A DNA stretch of 9,508 nucleotides from Flavobacteriales bacterium (GCA_947476515.1 CANJQZ010000058.1:1-9508), one strand, 5' to 3'. Positions 1-8,642 are shown, counted from the stretch's first letter. Program-made: numbers and translations. The notes: generated by a model not told the origin, from the letters alone.

Positions 1-2586
1 ACGGCGACAGTTGGATATTATGAAGTTTATTTAGAAGAAGATCAAATCAATGTGAAATTATGTGCTAGCGAAAGATCGGGAATACATCAATATACTTTTG
101 AAAAGAAAGAAGGTGAAAAACACATTCTAGTTGATTTAGATCACAGAGATATGTTGCTTTCTTCGGCACTCAATTTAATAGATAAAAATACGATTAGTGG
201 CTACAGAGTATCTTCTGCTTGGGCAAAAGAACAACACCTGTACTTTTATTTAAAATTAGATACACCTTATAAAAAATCTAAAATAATTTCTAAGAACGGT
301 CAGCATAAATTATTACTCACATTTCCAGAAGAAACTAAGAGCCTAACTTTAAAAATTGGTATTTCTGCTGTGAACGAAAAAGGCGCCGCAACGAATCTTA
401 ATGCTGAAATTCCCGGTTGGAACATTCAAGAATTAAGATCTGAAAGTGTTAAAAAGTGGAATACGGAATTGAACAAAATTCAAATTGAAGATGAGAATAT
501 TACCAATAAAAGTATCTTTTACACGGCACTTTATCATACTTTAATAGCTCCAAATTTATTTTCAGATGTAGATGGATTGTACCGTGGAAGAGATCAGAAA
601 ATTCATCAACTTAAATCTGCAAAAGACCAACAATACACCGTTTTTTCACTTTGGGACACCTATCGAGCGGCACACCCTTTGTATACGATTATACAGCAAG
701 AAAAAACAAATCAATTCATTAATACATTTTTAAGACAATTTGATGAAGGAGGAGATTTACCCGTTTGGGAACTCGCAGGAAATGAAACAGAATGTATGAT
801 TGCTTACCATAGTGTTTCTGTTATAGCTGATGCCTACCTCAAAGGAATCAATGGTTTTAATTCTAAAAAGGCTTTAGATGCAATGGTTTTTACAGCCAAA
901 ATAAACGAACTGGCCAAAAAGCAATATGCAGAACAAGGATTCATTAGTTCCGATCAAGAACCAGAATCCGTGTCAAAAACATTAGAATATGCCTATGATG
1001 ATTTTTGTATCAGCGCTATGGCAAAAGCAATGGGTGATGAATTGATTGCTAATGAATTTGAGAAGCGAAGCTATAATTTCCTAAATATTCACGATCCTTC
1101 CACAGGATTTATGAGAGCAAAAAGAGGCGCTCAGTGGTACGATCCTTTCAATCCGTCAGAAGTTAACTTTAATTATACAGAAGCCAACAGTTGGCAATAT
1201 TCTTTATATGCTCCACAGCATATTGAGACCTTAAGCCAATTATTAGGAGGGAAAGATAAATTAGAACTTTGGTTGGACAGTTTGTTTCTAAGTACTACAA
1301 AATTAGACGGACGAGAACAAGCTGACATAACAGGACTCATTGGACAATATGCTCATGGAAATGAACCTTCACATCACATGGCCTATTTGTATAATTACAC
1401 CAACAATCCATCAAAAACACAGTTTTTTGTTGACAGTATACAGCGCAGCATGTATAGTAATCAAGCAGATGGGTTATCTGGAAATGAAGATTGCGGTCAA
1501 ATGAGCGCCTGGTATGTGATGAGCGCTCTTGGGTTTTACCCTGTTACTCCTGGAATCCCGAGTTATCAAATTGGGCGACCTTTATTTAATAAAGCAGTTA
1601 TTAATTTAGAAAACGGAAATAAGTTTGAAATTACTACACAGAATAACAATGTAAAAAACAAGTATATCGATCATATAGAATTGAACAATGAAATTTTCAG
1701 AGGCACAAGTTTAAGCCATGAAAGCATTATGAAAGGTGGATCTTTGGTGTTTTACATGACCGATAAAGAACCATTGAAGACTATCCTCGACAAAAACATT
1801 CGTCCAACAATTGAGGTGCCTTTAAATTTCACCCCAGTTCCCTTTATTACTTCTTCGGAGCGTATTTTCGAAGATAGTTTGTCTATTTCCTTCGGAAGTA
1901 TTAAAATGATATATCCTTGTGATAGTTTGATTTGTTATTATAGAATCAATAATTCAGAATGGAAGCGGCAAGTTGATCATTTAATGATAAAGGAAAGTTC
2001 AACACTCGATATTAAGAATATCAAATACATTCATTCACCGGCTCAAAAAGAATTTATTAAAACATCTTTTGTTGAAAGTGCAGTAGTAAGCAGTTCCTTC
2101 ATTAAGAGAGATAAGGGCATTTCACTTCAATTAAACACACCCTATTCACCTCAATATGCTGCAGCTGGACCAAATACACTCATAGATGGAATCACAGGGA
2201 GTAGCGAATTTAGAACTGGTGATTGGCAAGGTTTTTATGGCAAAGATGTTGTGGCTACCATACAATTTGACACCTTAAGAACCTACTCTAATATAGGGAT
2301 CTCCTACATCCGTGACCAAAGGTCTTGGATTTTTTATCCAGAGCTTATTAAAATTGAAATTTCAACAGATGGAAAACAATACCAACCATTAAAATTAATC
2401 CCGTTAGAAGCATCTAAAATTTCGGACCAAAACCCAATGGTAGCAAAGAGCATTACCAAAGCTCCAGGTTATCCAATTAAATCCATTCGTTACACCATAA
2501 AAAACAGTGGGAATTGTCCCAACTGGCATTTAGGAAAGGGTTATCCAACTTGGTTATTTATCGATGAATTAATATTAGAGAAATAA
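1..2586 (+). CDS. GH92 family exo-alpha-mannosidase, 5' truncated by window edge
   Basis: Glycoside hydrolase family 92 enzymes are calcium-dependent inverting exo-alpha-mannosidases that trim mannose from N-glycans or yeast-type mannan, usually in the periplasm or at the cell surface. The frame is open from base 1, so the GTG at 52 is internal; 861 codons are visible and any signal peptide lies upstream. Numbering from the first visible codon, family motifs appear in order: SLWDTYRAAHPL (216-227), GNETECMIAYHS (260-271), YTEANSWQY (392-400), HGNEPSHH (452-459) and GNEDCGQMSAW (494-504). By motif position, Glu394 is the likely catalytic acid and Asp497 part of the catalytic base pair; this is inferred from memory of the family, not from an alignment. 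The acid is Glu rather than Gln, which favours true mannosidase activity. Residues about 609-689 resemble the beta-sandwich of chitobiase C-termini, and about 710-861 resemble an F5/8 type C (discoidin) carbohydrate-binding module. Linkage specificity cannot be assigned. It converges on the metal-efflux genes and has no evident functional link to them. Confidence 0.93.
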   Translation, partial: TATVGYYEVYLEEDQINVKLCASERSGIHQYTFEKKEGEKHILVDLDHRDMLLSSALNLIDKNTISGYRVSSAWAKEQHLYFYLKLDTPYKKSKIISKNGQHKLLLTFPEETKSLTLKIGISAVNEKGAATNLNAEIPGWNIQELRSESVKKWNTELNKIQIEDENITNKSIFYTALYHTLIAPNLFSDVDGLYRGRDQKIHQLKSAKDQQYTVFSLWDTYRAAHPLYTIIQQEKTNQFINTFLRQFDEGGDLPVWELAGNETECMIAYHSVSVIADAYLKGINGFNSKKALDAMVFTAKINELAKKQYAEQGFISSDQEPESVSKTLEYAYDDFCISAMAKAMGDELIANEFEKRSYNFLNIHDPSTGFMRAKRGAQWYDPFNPSEVNFNYTEANSWQYSLYAPQHIETLSQLLGGKDKLELWLDSLFLSTTKLDGREQADITGLIGQYAHGNEPSHHMAYLYNYTNNPSKTQFFVDSIQRSMYSNQADGLSGNEDCGQMSAWYVMSALGFYPVTPGIPSYQIGRPLFNKAVINLENGNKFEITTQNNNVKNKYIDHIELNNEIFRGTSLSHESIMKGGSLVFYMTDKEPLKTILDKNIRPTIEVPLNFTPVPFITSSERIFEDSLSISFGSIKMIYPCDSLICYYRINNSEWKRQVDHLMIKESSTLDIKNIKYIHSPAQKEFIKTSFVESAVVSSSFIKRDKGISLQLNTPYSPQYAAAGPNTLIDGITGSSEFRTGDWQGFYGKDVVATIQFDTLRTYSNIGISYIRDQRSWIFYPELIKIEISTDGKQYQPLKLIPLEASKISDQNPMVAKSITKAPGYPIKSIRYTIKNSGNCPNWHLGKGYPTWLFIDELILEK

Positions 2587-2599
2587 AACTCCAATATAA

Positions 2600-3085
2600 T
2601 TAATCTGCCCAAATTTTAGAAGTCGAAGCATTATGACAGCTATTACATTTTCCAGAAGTCAAACCGCTTGACATGGATTGTTGCGTACCTGTAGGTCCAG
2701 TAACTCTTGGGAATAATCCAGCAATGTTCATATCTTCTGTCGTATAAAAATTACCTTTTGAATCTATTTGCACCGTATACATTAATTGTCCTGAACCGTT
2801 AGCTTGAGTAAAAAACTCAACTTTACCGCTTCCAGCAGTTGATGTTAGAGCACTATTGTAAACCGTTCCAGCTACCGTAAAGCAACCGGACCCTTCTCCT
2901 CCATTGGCATGACAAAGCATACAATTCTGTCCCATATTGTGACTTTTAGAACCGCCTGATTTACTTATATTTACAGATCCACAACCACCTTCTTTCTCAC
3001 AGGAGAAAAAAGAAATTGAAAGAACAGAAAGAACAAAAGTAATCCCAATTAATTTCTGAATATTAATTTTAGCCTTCATTTTCAT
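2600..3085 (-). CDS. small lipoprotein with two CXXCH c-type haem motifs
   Basis: The 161-residue product starts with a basic n-region and a hydrophobic stretch (about 11-27) ending in SFFSC. This suggests signal peptidase II processing and lipid attachment at Cys29, although Phe at -3 makes a loose lipobox. Two c-type haem attachment motifs are visible: CMLCH (55-59), preceded by HNMGQN, and CNSCH (147-151) near the C-terminus. Between them, residues 68-130 are Gly/Thr/Ser-rich and predicted beta, with a GTVY motif (73-76), like small beta-sandwich domains. It may be a dihaem electron-transfer lipoprotein in the periplasm, or the Cys/His pairs may bind another metal. The ATG overlaps the last 17 bases of the adaptor gene, implying co-transcription and probably translational coupling with the metal-efflux system. 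A second in-frame ATG at 3079 is an alternative start and still overlaps. Its specific role is unknown; no named family is claimed. Confidence 0.8.
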   Translation of the reverse strand: MKMKAKINIQKLIGITFVLSVLSISFFSCEKEGGCGSVNISKSGGSKSHNMGQNCMLCHANGGEGSGCFTVAGTVYNSALTSTAGSGKVEFFTQANGSGQLMYTVQIDSKGNFYTTEDMNIAGLFPRVTGPTGTQQSMSSGLTSGKCNSCHNASTSKIWAD

Positions 3086-4220
3086 TCATTTTTACAAAAA
3101 GTGACAACAACTCAAACACACCTTTAACAACCACTTGATCGTTAGGTTTTAATGTTGCATTTAAAAACTCAATAGCAGCTTTCTGATCAAACTCCCTAAG
3201 TACTTTGATATAATAAGGTTTAAAGGTACCATTTTGATTTCGAACAAAGATAGCTGATTTATTTCCTAAGGAAACAATTGCTTCTGAAGGAACTGTATGG
3301 TACACTTTAGGGTCAGCCCTAATTTCAGCTTTAAAATAGGCACCTGGTGTTAGATTTTCATGTGATCCTTCAAAATGACAATGAAGTCTTACCGTTCTAT
3401 CTTTGGATATTTCTCGACCAATCAAAAAGACACTAGCGTCCATTATTTGCGCATTATTCACAAATGTCAATTTAACTTTTTGACCAATTTTGATACTGTT
3501 AAGATATTTTTCATAAACAAGTACTTCAGCATGCGCGTGTTTCAAATCAATAATTTCCAATAAATTTTCCGTTGGAGCAGCATAAGCACCCACATTAGCC
3601 AAAATCTTAGTTACGACGCCATCAAATGGAGCTATAATTGACTGTTGAGCTTGAATCTTCCCTTTATTAAGAATTGAAACCTCTACATTGGCTAAATTCA
3701 ATTTGGAGAGTAATCCTTCCTTTTTTGCCTTTGCAGTATTAAGATTGGCCATAGCCTGTTGATAATTTTTAATACTCGCAGCTTCTTGAGAATACATGGT
3801 TTTTTGTCTCGAAGCTTCAGCTTCCAAATAATCCATAGATCCCATAAGCTCCAAATAATCTTGTTGGATTTGCAAAATATCAGGATGTTGAATTTTAAAA
3901 AGCACTTGACCTTTCCTAACCACCGATCCATCTAAGACATTTAAACTTTTAATAAAACCTCCATAGGGACAAGTGATAAAGGATTTATTTTGGGGAGGAA
4001 CTTCTACCATTCCATTTGCTTGAATGGGAATAGAGAGCTCACTTTCCTCCATAGTAGCGAATTGTAATTTAAGAGCTTTGAGCTGACTTTTCGTCAATGA
4101 AAGCTCTGTTATTTTTTGATTTACTTTTTGTTTTTCCACTGTATCGCCTCCACAACTGTTTAATAAAACAATTGCCATAAGAAGGCAAAGCGGAAGAATT
4201 ATTTTTAAATTATTTTTCAT
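3069..4220 (-). CDS. RND efflux periplasmic adaptor (HlyD/CzcB/CusB-like membrane fusion lipoprotein)
   Basis: This 383-residue protein is the membrane fusion subunit that links the inner-membrane RND pump to the outer-membrane channel. A hydrophobic segment (6-20) followed by LLNSC marks lipidation at Cys23, so it is probably anchored in the inner membrane and faces the periplasm. The family fold can be followed: first lipoyl-like half about 78-112 (GFIKSLNVLDGSVVRKGQ), a Gln/Ala/Lys-rich helical hairpin about 114-190, second lipoyl half about 192-224 (IIAPFDGVV, GAYAAPTENL), a beta-barrel about 226-300 (IKIGQKVKLTF, LTPGAYFKAEI), and a membrane-proximal domain about 305-376. Length is normal for CzcB/CusB-type adaptors. 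The gene starts 26 bases after the pump gene stop, behind an A-rich leader, and its end overlaps the haem-motif lipoprotein gene. The context supports heavy-metal efflux. No His-rich or Met-rich metal-binding extension is visible. Confidence 0.93.
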   Translation of the reverse strand: MKNNLKIILPLCLLMAIVLLNSCGGDTVEKQKVNQKITELSLTKSQLKALKLQFATMEESELSIPIQANGMVEVPPQNKSFITCPYGGFIKSLNVLDGSVVRKGQVLFKIQHPDILQIQQDYLELMGSMDYLEAEASRQKTMYSQEAASIKNYQQAMANLNTAKAKKEGLLSKLNLANVEVSILNKGKIQAQQSIIAPFDGVVTKILANVGAYAAPTENLLEIIDLKHAHAEVLVYEKYLNSIKIGQKVKLTFVNNAQIMDASVFLIGREISKDRTVRLHCHFEGSHENLTPGAYFKAEIRADPKVYHTVPSEAIVSLGNKSAIFVRNQNGTFKPYYIKVLREFDQKAAIEFLNATLKPNDQVVVKGVFELLSLFVKMNENEG

Positions 4221-4246
4221 TTTATAAGTTTTTATTTATTTTTTAA

Positions 4247-7200
4247 TTAATTGTTATTAAACCAGTTAATTAATATTACTTGTCTATTTAATTGATTATT
4301 ATTCAGTAATGCCGCGCGTCTTATTGAATTAATTTCATCTAAAACTTGCAAGTAACTTATCACTGAAATTTCACCATTTTTCAATAAGATATTATTTTGT
4401 TCAAACAGTAAATCTGCTTCAGGAAGTAATTGTTCATCAAATAGCATTTGAGTATTTTTAAATCCTTCATATGCAGCATAAATTTGCTCGTAATTCCCTT
4501 GCAAATATGACAATTGATCTAACTTGCGTAATTCATTTTGTTGCAATTCCTGAGCGAGAACATTTTTCTGAGCTTTAAACTGAGCGCTAAAAATGGGTAA
4601 ATCCAGCCCTATTGAACCTCCTTGAAATCTATCCGACAAATTGTATTGAACATTCAAGCCATTAACTTGCTGCGTTCCTACTAGCGTCTGATTGAAATAA
4701 GAAAGAGAGATGTCTGGTAATTGTTTTGCTTTAATAAAATCTTTTTGTTTTAACAATAAACCTCCTCTTTGCTCAATTGCTAATACAGAAGGGTGTTTGC
4801 TAAACAAAGTTGAGTCCTCTTGCACAAGTATTATTCTCGGAAGATATTCTTCATCACGCAATGAAAATTGATCCTTTTTTAAATTCAATATGTTTCCAAT
4901 AATTTTTAGTTGTTCCTCTATGAGCACCAAGTTATTTCTCAAATCATTTTCTAGTGACATTTTTTTAGATTTCATCAAAGAAAAATCAAGAGCAGTCACA
5001 TCTTGCAAGGACCTTCTGACAGCTAGTTTTTCCATTTCAATAGTCAATAAACTATCTCTTACTTTTAAAAGATCAAGATTATCAAGCAGGTATTGATAGT
5101 GATCATAAGACAATTCAATATCTCTTTTAAGAGACAACCAGGAAGCTTGATTTTCAAATTCAGTTACTTTTTGCTGTTCAATTCCAATGGCCTTCCCTGT
5201 AGAAAAAATAGTTGGAAAAGGAATTTTCTGTGCAATTGAAATATTATTATCCTTTTGAAAGTGAGAGTTATACTGTCCCATCATCCCCGTTACAGTAGTT
5301 TTAGGAATCTCAACGAGCGATTTGCTTACATTGACTTGTTTAAGGAGTTCAATTTGATTAATTTGGACACTATAATTCCTTTCTTTTGCAACTTTGAAGC
5401 AAGCAGAAAGATCCATATTGTATTGAGCTGACAATTGAAATCCAATCAAGCAGAGTAAGATCGCAATTCCTGGATTCTTTTTCTTTCTCCAATTAATTTT
5501 AAGGTTACTGAGTAAATATAAAATCGGTAAGATAAATAAGGTAAGTAGTGTTGCTGAGATTAACCCTCCAATTACAACAGTTGCCAACGGTTTTTGGACT
5601 TCAGCGCCACTTCCATGAGAAAGCGCCATGGGAAGAAATCCTAAAGAAGCTACCATAGCCGTTAGAAACACCGGTCTAAATCGCGTTGATGTTCCCATTA
5701 ATATGATTTTTAAATTAGATTTGATTCCTTTGGCTTTAAGGGCATTAAACTCTGACAAAAGCACAATTCCATTGAGAACTGCTACACCAAATAAGGCAAT
5801 AAATCCAACACCAGCAGATATTGAAAAAGGCATACCTCTTAGGAACAGAGCAAAAATACCTCCAATCGCGGCCAAAGGAATAGCAGTGAAGATCAATAAT
5901 GCTTGTTTCAATGATTTAAAAGTAAAGTAAAGCAAAAAGAAGATGAGCAACAATGCACTTGGAACCGCAATTAACAAGCGAGATCGAGCATGTTCTAGGT
6001 TTTTAAAACTTCCTCCAAAAGAAACATGATATCCAGGAAGAAAAACAATCTTACCATCAATTTTAGATTTCAGTTCCCCAATAATACTTTCGACATCTCT
6101 ACCTCTGATATTAAATCCTACCATTACCCTTCTTTTGGCATCATCACGCTGAATTTGATTAGCTCCAATTTTATAATCAATTTGTGCTAATTCACTGAGC
6201 GGTATTTGGTTTCCATCATCATTGGTTACAGCAATTGATGACAAATCATCATGCCCTTCCCTACTTGCGCTATCCAATTTCACAATAAGCGAGAATCTTT
6301 TTTCACCCTCAAAAACAATTCCAGCCGTTTGCCCTGCAAAACTGGTGTTAATAGCCTTATTTACATCATCAATAGAAAGATTATACCTAGCTAGTGCCTC
6401 TCTATCATATTTTACAATTAATTGAGGTAAACCTTCCAGTTCTTCTACATGAACATCTTGAATTCCTTTAATCTTATTTGCAATTCCACCAACTTGCTTT
6501 GCATATTGAGATAATTTTGAAAAATCTTCACCGTAAATCTTCACCACAACATCTTGCTTAGCTCCCGTCATCAATTCATTAAAGCGCATTTGAATAGGCT
6601 GTTGAAAACCAAAAGAAACACCAGGTAGATTTTCCTCTAATTTTAGTTTCATTTTTTCAGCAAGTTCATCTTTTGTATCGGCACTAACCCATTCAGATTT
6701 ATCTTTTAAAATAATCATTAAATCAGCAGCCTCCATGGGCATTGGATCAGTTGGAATTTCAGCTGTTCCAATTTTCCCAATTACTTTTTTAATTTCAGGG
6801 AAATTATCTTCCAATATCTTCGATGCAGCCGTAGTGGTTTCAATTGTCTTTGATAAACCTGCACCGGTAATTAAGCGCGTTTCAACAGCAAAATCGCCTT
6901 CGTCTAAAGAAGGAATAAACTCAGCTCCAAGGCGATTAAAGAGTAAAATAGCTGCAATGAAAAGTCCAACAATGGTTGACAAAGCCATCTTTTGATTTTT
7001 TATAATTCGATGTAAGACAGGACGATATAAACCTGAAATATAAGCTACCAATCGATCACTAAAATTAATCTTATGACTTACTTTTTTAGATAAAAACAAT
7101 GAAGTCATCATTGGAACATAAGTTAGAGAAAGCATCAAGGCACCAAAAACAGCAAACATTACTGTTAAAGCCATAGGTTTAAACATTTTACCTTCGATAC

Positions 7201-8599
7201 CTACCAGCGCTAATATTGGGAGGTAGACCACTAAGATTATAACCTGACCAAAAACCGCACTTTTACTAAATTTAGAAGCCGAATTATACACTAAGCTATT
7301 CATATCATCTTGAACAAGAACGCCCTCTTTTCTTCTGTGAATAAAATGAAGTGTAGATTCCACAATAATCACTGCACCATCTATGATCAAACCGAAATCT
7401 AGAGCGCCTAAGCTCATAAGATTTCCAGAAACCCCAAAAATCGACATCAATGTTATAGCAATCAACATGGCAATTGGAATAACAGAAGCAACAATGAGTC
7501 CAGCCCTAAAATTTCCAAGTAAGAGCACTAGCACCAAGATTACAATAGTAGCTCCTTCCAATAAATTCGTTGAAACCGTTGAAACTGCACGATTTACAAG
7601 ATTAGTCCGGTCAAGAAAATACTCAACTTTCACCCCTTCAGGTAAAGTGCTTTCTATTTCTTTCATTTTTTCTTTTACCAAGGCAATTACTTCAGAGGAA
7701 TTAGATCCTTTTAACATTAACGCTATCCCTCCTACTGCTTCACCTTTATCATCGATCGTTAAAGCACCATATCGCACCAAAGAACCAAATTGAACAGTTG
7801 CTACATCTCTTATGAAAATTGGAGTTGAGGAGGCATTATGCTTAATGGAAATAGATTCAATCTCCTTTAAATTAGTCAACAATCCTTCCGAACGAATATA
7901 AGTCGTCATTCCATATCTTTCAATATAAGCCCCTCCGGTGTTTTGATTGTTTTGTTCAACAGCTTTAAAAACATCATTAATAGTAATCCCGAAAGATTTT
8001 AATCGGATTGGATCAATAGCTATCTCATATGTTTTCACATTTCCACCAAATCCGCTGACATCAGCAACACCTTTAACGCCAAGTAATTGTCGGCGAATGG
8101 TCCAATCTTGAATTGTTCTTAATTCAGAGGCTGGAAATTGAGATTCATATCCCTTTTTGGGACTTAAAGTATACTGTAATATTTCACCCAAACCTGTACT
8201 TAATGGCGCTAACATAGGTTCACCAAAACCAGGGGGTATCTGATTTTTCGCATCTACTAGACGCTCAGCTACTTGTTGACGCAACCAATAAATATCGGCA
8301 TTTTCATCAAAAACGATAGTTACAACACTGAGTCCAAAGCGACTAAAGGAACGCATTTCCTCAATTTTAGGAATGCTCGCCATGGTTTGTTCAACAGGAA
8401 AAGTTACAAATCGCTCAATATCTTCAGCTCCAGAGGATGGGGAAACTGTAATAATTTGCACTTGATTATTCGTTATATCAGGGACAGCATCTATTGGCAA
8501 TTGCTGCAGAGAATAGACACCAATAAGGATTATTATAAAAGTCAAAACCGCAACAATAAGTTTGTTATGGATAGACCAATGGATTATTTTATTTAACAT
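4247..8599 (-). CDS. CzcA-type heavy-metal RND pump fused to a TolC/CzcC-like outer-membrane channel
   Basis: Residues 1-1035 are a full heavy-metal efflux RND proton/cation antiporter. It has membrane helix 1 (about 11-32, followed by QLPIDAVPDIT), helices 2-6 (349-502), helix 7 (537-555) and helices 8-12 (872-1031), with two large periplasmic loops between. Helix 4 reads DFGLIIDGAVIIVE, giving Asp401, Asp407 and Glu414, which matches the proton-relay triad of divalent-cation pumps such as CzcA; Cu/Ag pumps of the CusA type have a different motif here. After the basic linker NWRKKKNPG comes a hydrophobic stretch (1045-1056) ending LSAQ, then a TolC/CzcC-like outer-membrane efflux domain (about 1061-1450) with two repeats (about 1061-1240 and 1265-1445; LDLPIFS at 1332-1338). 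Free RND pumps are usually about 1030-1070 residues, so the extra 400 are the channel. The window therefore encodes pump, channel and adaptor. Start ATG lies 43 bases after the upstream small gene. Exact substrate metal is not determined. Confidence 0.95.
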   Translation of the reverse strand: MLNKIIHWSIHNKLIVAVLTFIIILIGVYSLQQLPIDAVPDITNNQVQIITVSPSSGAEDIERFVTFPVEQTMASIPKIEEMRSFSRFGLSVVTIVFDENADIYWLRQQVAERLVDAKNQIPPGFGEPMLAPLSTGLGEILQYTLSPKKGYESQFPASELRTIQDWTIRRQLLGVKGVADVSGFGGNVKTYEIAIDPIRLKSFGITINDVFKAVEQNNQNTGGAYIERYGMTTYIRSEGLLTNLKEIESISIKHNASSTPIFIRDVATVQFGSLVRYGALTIDDKGEAVGGIALMLKGSNSSEVIALVKEKMKEIESTLPEGVKVEYFLDRTNLVNRAVSTVSTNLLEGATIVILVLVLLLGNFRAGLIVASVIPIAMLIAITLMSIFGVSGNLMSLGALDFGLIIDGAVIIVESTLHFIHRRKEGVLVQDDMNSLVYNSASKFSKSAVFGQVIILVVYLPILALVGIEGKMFKPMALTVMFAVFGALMLSLTYVPMMTSLFLSKKVSHKINFSDRLVAYISGLYRPVLHRIIKNQKMALSTIVGLFIAAILLFNRLGAEFIPSLDEGDFAVETRLITGAGLSKTIETTTAASKILEDNFPEIKKVIGKIGTAEIPTDPMPMEAADLMIILKDKSEWVSADTKDELAEKMKLKLEENLPGVSFGFQQPIQMRFNELMTGAKQDVVVKIYGEDFSKLSQYAKQVGGIANKIKGIQDVHVEELEGLPQLIVKYDREALARYNLSIDDVNKAINTSFAGQTAGIVFEGEKRFSLIVKLDSASREGHDDLSSIAVTNDDGNQIPLSELAQIDYKIGANQIQRDDAKRRVMVGFNIRGRDVESIIGELKSKIDGKIVFLPGYHVSFGGSFKNLEHARSRLLIAVPSALLLIFFLLYFTFKSLKQALLIFTAIPLAAIGGIFALFLRGMPFSISAGVGFIALFGVAVLNGIVLLSEFNALKAKGIKSNLKIILMGTSTRFRPVFLTAMVASLGFLPMALSHGSGAEVQKPLATVVIGGLISATLLTLFILPILYLLSNLKINWRKKKNPGIAILLCLIGFQLSAQYNMDLSACFKVAKERNYSVQINQIELLKQVNVSKSLVEIPKTTVTGMMGQYNSHFQKDNNISIAQKIPFPTIFSTGKAIGIEQQKVTEFENQASWLSLKRDIELSYDHYQYLLDNLDLLKVRDSLLTIEMEKLAVRRSLQDVTALDFSLMKSKKMSLENDLRNNLVLIEEQLKIIGNILNLKKDQFSLRDEEYLPRIILVQEDSTLFSKHPSVLAIEQRGGLLLKQKDFIKAKQLPDISLSYFNQTLVGTQQVNGLNVQYNLSDRFQGGSIGLDLPIFSAQFKAQKNVLAQELQQNELRKLDQLSYLQGNYEQIYAAYEGFKNTQMLFDEQLLPEADLLFEQNNILLKNGEISVISYLQVLDEINSIRRAALLNNNQLNRQVILINWFNNN
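5377..5490 (-). other. fusion junction with signal-peptide-like segment between pump and channel domains
   Basis: This part of the pump gene encodes roughly residues 1037-1074: a Lys/Arg cluster (1038-1041), a 12-residue hydrophobic core (1045-1056) and Leu-Ser-Ala followed by Gln1059, which looks like a signal peptidase I site typical of Bacteroidota exported proteins. No in-frame Met codon occurs between the last pump helix and Met1062, so the channel domain has no evident start of its own. The segment could act as a thirteenth membrane helix or as an internal cleaved signal. Confidence 0.6.
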
Positions 8600-8642
8600 A
8601 GGTTGACGAAATTAAGATGATATTAGACAGAGATGAATAAAA

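Noticed and set aside
52..54. GTG as the start of the mannosidase
   Set aside because: The frame is open back to base 1, and the upstream residues (TATVGYYEVYLEED) fit the N-terminal GH92 domain, so this codon is internal.
2587..2599. Bidirectional terminator between the convergent mannosidase and efflux genes
   Set aside because: The 13-base gap and its flanks show no convincing GC-rich stem followed by a T-run on either strand.
5476..5490. Pump-channel fusion as a sequencing indel in the A-rich linker
   Set aside because: The frame continues cleanly into a signal-like segment and channel domain, with no in-frame ATG for a separate channel gene, and similar fusions are known in this phylum. 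It still deserves a read-level check.
5628..5930. 100-codon + strand open frame antisense to the pump's last membrane helices
   Set aside because: The opposite strand encodes conserved RND helices here; the frame has no family resemblance. The same reasoning removes the + strand frames at 4890-5096, 6222-6425, 6735-6995, 8273-8596 and 3375-3563, and the minus-strand frame 3698-3931 inside the adaptor gene.
7383..7793. 136-codon open frame on the + strand inside the pump gene
   Set aside because: It lies wholly antisense to strongly conserved RND coding sequence, and its translation has low complexity with no recognisable domain or export signal. It is a shadow frame.
8607..8614. TAATTTCG on the minus strand as a promoter for the pump gene alone
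   Set aside because: One mismatch to TAnnTTTG and no TTG at the right distance; the 43-base gap fits a simple operon.
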